From: Candidatus Poribacteria bacterium
GTDB taxonomy: Bacteria > Poribacteria > WGA-4E > WGA-3G
Assembly: GCA_026702755.1 (NCBI GenBank)
Contig: JAPPBX010000071.1
Location: 1-64,000 of the forward strand
Length of the DNA: 64,000 bases
Reading direction: 5' to 3'
The notes below the pieces were generated by a model. That model was given only the letters and a program-made list of their open reading frames with translations, was not told where the DNA came from and did no database searches. Position numbers and translations under genes: made by a program. Below are positions 58,273-64,000 of this stretch, piece by piece. Numbering within the stretch: position 1 is the stretch's first letter; each line of letters starts with the position of its first letter.

Positions 58273-59046
58273 ATGAAAAGCCTATTTGTAATGCTAATAC
58301 TTATCGCGTTTACGGCATCTTTTGCCTACGCGGCAAACGAACCGGAGGATTCGCTTATCCTCTACTTCTCTTTTGACGAACTTGACGGTGAAAACACTAT
58401 CGACCATTCAAAGTATGAGAACCATGGTGAAATGGTTGGTAAGCCAAAGCACGTTGAAGGCAAATTCGGTAAAGCTTTGGAACTTAACGGCAAAGACGAC
58501 TGGGTTGTCGTGCCACATCACGAGATTCTCACCGTTGATAACAGCGTAACAGTGATGGCTTGGATTAATACTGAACGCCATCAAGGACCTGCTGGGCAGC
58601 GGTGGCAGGGTATCGTTGCAAAAAGCAACGGTCCACGTTCCTACAGTTTCTACACCGAATTCCCGAGTGAATGTTTGCACCTCAGTGTCGGTGGTGGAAG
58701 TGTTTGTAACAAAAAGGTTCCGTTAAACGAATGGGTGCACGTCGTCGCACAGGTAGATGACGGGACAACTCACAAGTATTGGGTGAACGGTGAAGCGGCT
58801 GGTGAATTCGGTGGCAAAAACGCTCCCCCCGGTAAAGCCGATACAGCGGATGTTCTTGTCGGAAGAACGCACGAAGGCAATCGTGAATTTTTGGGACTCA
58901 TTGATGAGGTCCGTATCTGGAACCGCGCCCTTGATGAGGATGAGGTCATTGAACAGATGGAAAGCGGCTATTTTGAACTTTTCGCCGTTGATCCGCGTCA
59001 AAAACTTGCAACGACTTGGGGACATCTGAAGAAAACCTCACGATGA
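58273..59046 (+). CDS. Secreted LamG-domain protein with TWG tail (copy 3)
   Basis: The 257-aa product has a signal peptide (MKSLFVMLILIAFTASFAYA), a LamG domain (LILYFSFDELDGENTIDHSK, VTVMAWINTE, EWVHVVAQVDDGTTHKYWVN, GLIDEVRIWNRALDEDEVIE) and the tail AVDPRQKLATTWGHLKKT. It is related to the pair at 51-52.8 kb but on the other strand and more divergent. TATGGAGG precedes the ATG. Binding of glycans or matrix at the surface is the likely role. Confidence 0.88.
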   Translation: MKSLFVMLILIAFTASFAYAANEPEDSLILYFSFDELDGENTIDHSKYENHGEMVGKPKHVEGKFGKALELNGKDDWVVVPHHEILTVDNSVTVMAWINTERHQGPAGQRWQGIVAKSNGPRSYSFYTEFPSECLHLSVGGGSVCNKKVPLNEWVHVVAQVDDGTTHKYWVNGEAAGEFGGKNAPPGKADTADVLVGRTHEGNREFLGLIDEVRIWNRALDEDEVIEQMESGYFELFAVDPRQKLATTWGHLKKTSR

Positions 59047-59153
59047 TAAAAACCGTTCGTATGCGCGTTTCTGATGCTTGTGGATGTTCGAGTCCGACAA
59101 AGTTCAAGCGCGCATACATCTGTTTGTAGGCAAAAGGAGAACTTATTAAGGTC

Positions 59154-59555
59154 ATGAATGGAAAATTTATTGCGTCCGCGGACGTGGAACGAGACGAATT
59201 AGAGTGGGGAACAATCGGTTGGCTCAGTCGTCCAGAGAGTACAGGTGCGCAAGACATCGTCGCCATGGAAGTTAGCCTCTCACCAGGATATGGACACGAC
59301 TTCCACAAGCATCCTGATCAGGAAGAGGTTATCTACGTTATAGAAGGCAGTGTAGAGCAGTGGCTTGAAGATAAGAAACAGACGCTAAATGCAGGCGATT
59401 CTGTGTTCATCCCCGCAGACATGGTCCACGCATCTTTTAACGTCTCCTCTGAGTCCGCGAAGTTGTTTGTTACCCTAAGCCCGAGCAAAGGCGCGGAAGG
59501 GTATCAACTCATTGATGTTTACGATCAGGCACCGTGGGACACACTCCGCTCGTAA
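59154..59555 (+). CDS. Cupin-domain protein
   Basis: The 133-aa product is a single small cupin: GHDFHKHPDQEEVIYVIEGS supplies the two His and Glu of motif 1, and NAGDSVFIPADMVHASFN supplies the His of motif 2. These bind a divalent metal in enzymes or sensors. The first 30 residues suggest a family of conserved hypothetical cupins with a flavin- or sugar-linked role, but nothing specific is readable. It lies 107 nt after the LamG gene and 49 nt before the methyltransferase pair. Confidence 0.85.
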   Translation: MNGKFIASADVERDELEWGTIGWLSRPESTGAQDIVAMEVSLSPGYGHDFHKHPDQEEVIYVIEGSVEQWLEDKKQTLNAGDSVFIPADMVHASFNVSSESAKLFVTLSPSKGAEGYQLIDVYDQAPWDTLRS

Positions 59556-59604
59556 CTTGATGTGACGGCACATAGAGAGTGCCGACTCCTTTGATGGCAT
59601 AAAT

Positions 59605-60420
59605 ATGCTCGAAACGTCATTGTCGATTCGCCAACGGATGCGCGAATTCTACGAAACGTCGGAAACCTATAAGGGTCTATTGGCTGCGCACGACGAAGTC
59701 TATCTCCGACACTACGTAGAACTGGTGATCCGCTACGCGCCCCCTCATTCTAAAGTGCTTGACCTTGGGTGTGGAAACGGTATCTCGGCGCGGCTGCTTA
59801 ATCAGGCAGACTTTGATGTGGTGGGTACCGATATTTCATCACTCTTTCTTGAAGAGGCGCGAGCGTGGGAGAACCCGCGGCTCCGATATCAGGTTTGCGA
59901 TGTGATGGAGCTGCCATTTGAAGACGAATCCTTTAACGTTATTTGTTCAAACGAGTTGGTTGAACATCTGCCGGACGTAGAGACGGCACTAACCGAAATG
60001 ATGCGGGTCGTGTGCAAAGGTGGCAGAATTGTGATCTCTGGACCCAATCTCTGTTCGCCCTTAATTCCGCTGATTGATTGGCTCAATCTGATGTCTGGCA
60101 AACCCGGCAGACCTGTCTGGGGTGAAACGAAGAAGCAAGCGTTGCAGCAGTTTATGCGAAATTGGAGGCTCTATGTCCAGAAGCGGTTCTTGACGAAAAC
60201 ACCACGTTTTATTTACCGCGAACCCGACCTACAAGCGGAGGCTATCGGCGGCGATGCGGACAGCGCCTATTACGCAAGCCCGATTGATTTGGCTCAATTT
60301 TTTCGCTCACACGGGTTCACAATCGTCAAGAAAGCCGTTGGGTTTGGGATAAAGGGTAGGATCATCGCAAGAGCGTTTCCGTATTTGAGTCCTTATATCA
60401 CCATGGTCGTCGAAAAATGA
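59605..60420 (+). CDS. Class I SAM methyltransferase (UbiE/ubiquinone-type)
   Basis: The 271-aa product has a classic SAM-binding core: VLDLGCGNGISARLLNQADF (motif I), VVGTDISSLFLEEAR, LRYQVCDVMELPFEDESFNV and ICSNELVEHLPDVETAL. It ends with a hydrophobic, basic segment (ARAFPYLSPYITMVVEK). Its stop overlaps the start of the next methyltransferase gene by 4 nt (ATGA), so the two are coupled. Substrate is not predictable; lipid, glycan or quinone targets are possible. Confidence 0.85.
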   Translation: MLETSLSIRQRMREFYETSETYKGLLAAHDEVYLRHYVELVIRYAPPHSKVLDLGCGNGISARLLNQADFDVVGTDISSLFLEEARAWENPRLRYQVCDVMELPFEDESFNVICSNELVEHLPDVETALTEMMRVVCKGGRIVISGPNLCSPLIPLIDWLNLMSGKPGRPVWGETKKQALQQFMRNWRLYVQKRFLTKTPRFIYREPDLQAEAIGGDADSAYYASPIDLAQFFRSHGFTIVKKAVGFGIKGRIIARAFPYLSPYITMVVEK

Positions 60421-61238
60421 ACATTCGTCCGAACGACTTTGTCTTAGAGATAGGGAGTGGTCACAATCCGAAGGCACGCTCAGATGTTTTATGCGATAAA
60501 TTCATAGGGGATGACGAACAGCGCGGCGGTGCAATCATTACCGACCGTCCGATGGTGGAAGCGGATGGGCAGTTTCTGCCGTTCGCAGATCGAGCGTTTG
60601 ACTATGTTATCTGCTCACATGTGTTGGAACACGTCGAAGATCCAAAACGATTCATCTCCGAATTAGAGCGCGTCGCACGCCGAGGCTACATTGAAACGCC
60701 GTCTGAAATCGGTGAGCGAATCTACGGGTGGCACTATCACAACTGGGTCATCAACTTGGTCGACGGCTGTTTAATGCTACGCAAGAATGAAAAAAATTCC
60801 CAATTTGGGCAACTTTTCCACAGGTTAGCAGTAACAGATAAACATTGGAAGCGGTTTCATATTACGCATCATAACCTCTTTTTAGTCCAATACGAATGGG
60901 AAGATGAAATAGACTATAAAATACTTCTCGACCATGAATTAGCACTGGATTTGGAATGTCCTGATACGCTCGACAGGCTTGTTTCACCAGATGGGAATGT
61001 TCAAAACGAGTGGCTATTACTTCTTAAAAGTGCCGTGCCGCGAGGCATCGTTTCCCGTGCAAAATCGCTTTTGAGAAAAGGTAAAAATCGGCAGACGAAA
61101 ACATTGCAAGAAATTCTCGTCTGTCCGCAGTGTAAAGGTGAAATTACGTGGAAAGAAAAGCGTCTTCGCTGCAAAGTGTGTGAACAGTGCTATCCGATTA
61201 TTGATGGAATTCCAAGATTCACGATTTTTAAATGTTAG
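60417..61238 (+). CDS. SAM methyltransferase fused to a Trm112-like zinc ribbon
   Basis: The 273-aa product begins with a divergent methyltransferase core (FVLEIGSGHNPKARSDVLCD, VEADGQFLPFADRAFDYVIC, SHVLEHVEDPKRFISELERV). It ends with a Trm112/UPF0434-like domain: ILVCPQCKGEITWKEKRLRC and KVCEQCYPIIDGIPRF, with four cysteines for zinc. Trm112 normally activates separate methyltransferases; here activator and enzyme are one chain. It is translated by ATGA overlap with the upstream methyltransferase, which it may also stabilise. The stop codon falls in a half-copy of the AGGACTTACGCA repeat. Confidence 0.82.
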   Translation: MNIRPNDFVLEIGSGHNPKARSDVLCDKFIGDDEQRGGAIITDRPMVEADGQFLPFADRAFDYVICSHVLEHVEDPKRFISELERVARRGYIETPSEIGERIYGWHYHNWVINLVDGCLMLRKNEKNSQFGQLFHRLAVTDKHWKRFHITHHNLFLVQYEWEDEIDYKILLDHELALDLECPDTLDRLVSPDGNVQNEWLLLLKSAVPRGIVSRAKSLLRKGKNRQTKTLQEILVCPQCKGEITWKEKRLRCKVCEQCYPIIDGIPRFTIFKC

Positions 61239-61274
61239 GACTTACGCACTACCCTAAGGAAAATTAAAAATAGG

Positions 61275-61379
61275 ATAGCATCAAAAACCAAGCCTCGTAA
61301 TGAAATGGAGAGGCGACTCGAACACGAAAACCGTTAAATCACTAACCAACTATACTTATCCGCAAGGTATTTTAAAAAC
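61275..61379 (+). repeat. Dispersed leader element, copy B
   Basis: TAGCATCAAAAACCAAGCC..CGTAATGAAATGGAG at the left, ACCGTTAAAT in the middle, and CGCAAGG 12 nt before the ATG at 61380. The flank holds a half MITE end, AGGACTTACGCA, at 61237-61248. Confidence 0.72.
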
Positions 61380-62357
61380 ATGAATGTAGTACCGAAAGAA
61401 TTTATTCGCGTGATGCCGGATGTGATGCAAAGTTTCATCAGTGAAGCCTTCCAGCAGGCGGGGACCTCGGAAGAGGACGCTGCGCACATCGCTCACTTGC
61501 TGGTTCTCACGGACCTACGGGGTGTGTTCAGCCACGGCACGCGCCAAACGCCTGGATATGTCGGGATGATGCTTGACGGCAACGTAAATCCACGTCCAAA
61601 CGTCCGCTGCATCAATGAATCCCCGACGACAGCGGTCTATGACGGCGATGGCGGTATGGGACATTTTGCCTCGTATCATGCTGCAGAAGCAGCGGTCAAA
61701 AAAGCCAAAGAGATGGGCCTCGGTGCCGCAACGAGTCGGAATCATTTCCACTTTGGGAGTGCTGGCAAGTATACACGGCTTGCGCTTGAAGCGGATTGCG
61801 CCGGGTTCGCGGTCTCTTGCCACCGTTTTCGACACGGTCCCGGGAGTACGATTGCCACCGCAACTGGCGCGTCGCCGATGAGTTTTGCGATTCCGGCGGG
61901 CAACCAGCCGCCCATAGTCGTTGATATGGCAACCGGCATTGATGCCAAACTGCCGTTGGAACAGGCGTTTGAACAGAGTCCCGCTGCATTTTTCAAGATG
62001 TTGGGTTTGAGTCATGTGAGTCATGCACTCGGTGGGTTTATGGCAGGCATCTGGTTATTCGATAAGCCGCCGGATCCGCCAACAATCTGGGAAGGTGCCA
62101 ATCAAGGTGCTTTCATCGCAGCGATTGATATTTCTCGGTTCCGACCGATTGACGAGTATAAAGCAGAGATCGACCAACACATCCAAGATGCACGACAGAT
62201 GCAACCTGCACCGGGTTATGACCGATCGGATCTGCCCGGCGGTTTAGAATGGGAGCGCGAACAGGAATGGGCTGAAATCGGCATCCCTGTTGGCAAAGAT
62301 CATCAGGAACAGTTGAAAACAGTTGCTGAACGCGTTGGCATCCCACTGCCGTTCTAA
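61380..62357 (+). CDS. Ldh family (malate/L-lactate type) oxidoreductase, altered core
   Basis: The 325-aa product matches the type-2 malate/lactate dehydrogenase family at its N-terminus (HIAHLLVLTDLRGVFSHGTR, GGMGHFASYHAAEAAVKKAK, ATSRNHFHFGSAGKY) and up to IVVDMAT. The next family block, normally GKI..GWAxDxxGxPTTDP with the nucleotide-contacting loop, is replaced by KLPLEQAFEQSPAAFFKMLG. The protein is shorter than usual, so NAD(P) binding or catalysis may be changed. The 5' leader is dispersed element B. Confidence 0.78.
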   Translation: MNVVPKEFIRVMPDVMQSFISEAFQQAGTSEEDAAHIAHLLVLTDLRGVFSHGTRQTPGYVGMMLDGNVNPRPNVRCINESPTTAVYDGDGGMGHFASYHAAEAAVKKAKEMGLGAATSRNHFHFGSAGKYTRLALEADCAGFAVSCHRFRHGPGSTIATATGASPMSFAIPAGNQPPIVVDMATGIDAKLPLEQAFEQSPAAFFKMLGLSHVSHALGGFMAGIWLFDKPPDPPTIWEGANQGAFIAAIDISRFRPIDEYKAEIDQHIQDARQMQPAPGYDRSDLPGGLEWEREQEWAEIGIPVGKDHQEQLKTVAERVGIPLPF

Positions 62358-62424
62358 ATGCTGACTTCAATTTTATCAGATATTATTAGAACTTGACCTC
62401 TTTCAATCGTCTAAGGAGCGAATA

Positions 62425-63099
62425 ATGTTAACAGCTGTTTTAGTTTTACAAGTGTTACTACTTATCTTTATCGTAGTACTCTCAATTGTAGGTTGGCGAA
62501 AGTTAACTTTAGATCAACAAACTTTAACTGTCCAGTTAAAGTTGACTGAAAAGTTAGCTGAAGACCAGCAAAAACTAACTGAGCAGTTAACTGAAACCTC
62601 GCAAAAGTTAACCCAAGTGCTAAAGTTAGCTGAAGACCAGCAAAAACTAACTGAGCAATTAACTGAAGACCAACAAAAGCTAACTGAACAGTTAACTGAA
62701 ACCTCGCAAAAGTTAACCCAAGTGCTTTCAATTCAATTGTATGATAGGGGAAAGTTAACTGAAGACCAGCAAAAACTAACTGAAACCTCACAAAAGCTAA
62801 CTGAACAATTAACCGAAAAGAAGGTATCAGTTTCGTATGAACCTATAATACGTCACGAAGATAGGCTCTTCAGGAATAAGGTGGTGGCAAGTTATCGAGT
62901 GCAGCTTCACTATGATGGACTTCCGATTGGTGATCCAACGGAAAAAATAGTATATTCGGAAAATAAAGTGGATAAAGAGGCTGTCCAAAACGCTCTCACA
63001 GGAGCATTGCAAACGCTGCAAATTGCCATTGAGGCATCTGGTACACCGTTTAGAGTCCTGAACACGGTTGACGATGTTATCAAGAATCTATTCAAATAG
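62425..63099 (+). CDS. Membrane-anchored hendecad coiled-coil protein
   Basis: The 224-aa protein starts with one membrane helix (MLTAVLVLQVLLLIFIVVLS). Residues 28-133 consist of 11-residue repeats such as KLTEQLTEDQQ and KLTEQLTETSQ, also shortened to 7 residues once; at DNA level this is a 33-bp tandem repeat at about 62511-62820. An 11/3 pattern favours a right-handed coiled coil. The last 90 residues form a compact domain (YRVQLHYDGLPIGDPTEKIV). It is 21 nt upstream of the thioredoxin reductase gene, so it may be co-transcribed. Family unknown. Confidence 0.72.
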   Translation: MLTAVLVLQVLLLIFIVVLSIVGWRKLTLDQQTLTVQLKLTEKLAEDQQKLTEQLTETSQKLTQVLKLAEDQQKLTEQLTEDQQKLTEQLTETSQKLTQVLSIQLYDRGKLTEDQQKLTETSQKLTEQLTEKKVSVSYEPIIRHEDRLFRNKVVASYRVQLHYDGLPIGDPTEKIVYSENKVDKEAVQNALTGALQTLQIAIEASGTPFRVLNTVDDVIKNLFK

Positions 63100-63120
63100 G
63101 TATTAAAGAAAATTAAAAAA

Positions 63121-64000
63121 ATGGAAAACAATACAAACAACATAGAAGATCGAAATATTGTGATTATTGGCGGTGGGACTGCAGGTTTCGCCGCAGGTGT
63201 CTATACGTCTCGCGCAATGCTTGAACCTATCCTGATTACAGGAGAGGCTCTCGGTGGGCAACTCTCCTTGACGCTCGACCTTGAAAACTATCCCGGTTTC
63301 TTCGGCAACGAGGCGGGCGTTTTTATACAGGGTATGCAAGAGCAGGCGGAGCGGTTCGGCACCGAGGTTAAATTTGATACCGTAACGGCGGTTGACTTTT
63401 CACAACACCCGTTTGCTATCACGACCTACGAGAAAGAATATCGCGCCAAATCCGTGATTATATGCACGGGTGCCTCACCGCGGACGTTGGATATTTCGGG
63501 TGAAGAGGAATATGGTGGACGGGGTGTCTCTTACTGTGCAACGTGCGACGGGTTCTTCTTCCAAGATCAGCGGCTCGTTGTCGTTGGTGGCGGGGATGCA
63601 GCATTGGAGGAAGGTATCTTCTTGACAAAATACGCCTCTGAAGTCTATATCGTCCATCGACGGGATCAGCTCCGTGCAAGCCAGATCATGCAGGAGCGCG
63701 CCTTCAAAAACGACAAAATCAAGTTCATCTGGGACACGGTCGTTGAAGAAATCAACGGCGACGCAGAAAAAGTGACAGGTGCCACCCTCAAGAACGTTAA
63801 AACCGGTGAGACGCAACTTTTCCCGATTGACGGTGTATTTATCTTTATTGGACATATTCCGAACACAGAACTCTTCACAGATGTCATACATACAGACGAT
63901 CAGGGATATATCATTGTGGATGAGATGCAGCGCACGAATATAAACGGTGTTTATGCCGCGGGCGATGTGCATGACCATGTATTTCGTCAGGCAATTACCG
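63121..64000 (+). CDS. trxB: Thioredoxin reductase (3' end beyond window)
   Basis: The open frame runs off the window after 293 codons. It starts MENNTNNIEDRNIVIIGGGTAG with the FAD motif GxGxxG-like IIGGGTAGFAAG, then the redox motif CATC in SYCATCDGFFF, the second nucleotide motif VVVGGGDAALEEG and the family end NINGVYAAGDV. It transfers electrons from NADPH through FAD to thioredoxin, which serves MsrA. The upstream coiled-coil gene ends 21 nt before. AAAGAAAATTAAAAAA precedes the ATG, so the ribosome-binding site is weak. Confidence 0.9.
   Translation, partial: MENNTNNIEDRNIVIIGGGTAGFAAGVYTSRAMLEPILITGEALGGQLSLTLDLENYPGFFGNEAGVFIQGMQEQAERFGTEVKFDTVTAVDFSQHPFAITTYEKEYRAKSVIICTGASPRTLDISGEEEYGGRGVSYCATCDGFFFQDQRLVVVGGGDAALEEGIFLTKYASEVYIVHRRDQLRASQIMQERAFKNDKIKFIWDTVVEEINGDAEKVTGATLKNVKTGETQLFPIDGVFIFIGHIPNTELFTDVIHTDDQGYIIVDEMQRTNINGVYAAGDVHDHVFRQAIT

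Noticed and set aside
1-64000. tRNA, rRNA and CRISPR loci
   Set aside because: I looked for T-loop patterns, conserved rRNA segments and direct-repeat arrays and saw none; a dedicated search tool would be needed to exclude them fully.

Overview
The window reads as a chromosomal stretch of an uncultivated, diderm, Candidatus Poribacteria-like bacterium. This placement is inferred from gene content and not from a marker gene. Five large secreted proteins end in the same sorting domain (PNPFNPETWIPYQL type). CRTAC1/UnbV, SUMF1, LamG, DUF1349-like, phytanoyl-CoA dioxygenase, Gfo/Idh/MocA and WD40 families are all present, and the intergenic DNA is full of short hairpin repeats. No rRNA, tRNA or CRISPR array was seen.

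Layout. 0.1-11.4 kb: a desaturase, a MORN/zinc-ribbon protein, a tight three-gene operon (DUF3419/BtaA-like transferase, haem-oxygenase-like diiron protein, GNAT-like protein), a HhH protein overlapping a secreted WD40 protein, two tandem Rieske proteins and an ankyrin protein. 11.6-17.6 kb: an ECF sigma factor fused through a membrane helix to a TolB-like propeller, a secreted copy of that propeller, an SHMT-like enzyme divergent from an enolase-superfamily enzyme, and a small unknown. 17.7-23.5 kb: a CRTAC1/UnbV gene split exactly in frame by a 4,132-bp insertion. The insertion has hairpin ends, an IS200/IS605 TnpA and seven small passenger genes with near-consensus promoters. 23.5-32 kb: SUMF1, two DUF1349-like proteins, a TIM-barrel isomerase, two overlapping genes tentatively likened to DUF6178, a HEAT lipoprotein, MsrA and an orphan HlyD-type adaptor.

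32-48.3 kb: a degenerate NtrC-type regulator sits divergent to a 13-kb block of surface proteins (three WD40 proteins, a cohesin/PPC protein, a subtilase; four of the five carry dockerin repeats). Between them lie two sigma-54 promoters, each with 21-bp-phased repeats upstream. This looks like a regulated extracellular cohesin-dockerin assembly. 48.4-64 kb: methyltransferases, an oxidoreductase, LamG proteins, a phytanoyl-CoA dioxygenase family enzyme, an ATP-grasp-like protein, SerA, TatA, a CMD-family protein, a cupin, an Ldh-like protein, a hendecad coiled-coil protein and a truncated thioredoxin reductase.

Two features cut across the map. A dispersed leader element occurs four times, each time abutting a start codon and supplying its Shine-Dalgarno. 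A C-terminal tail of the form VxPRxKxxTTWGxLK is shared by five secreted proteins of two different fold families.
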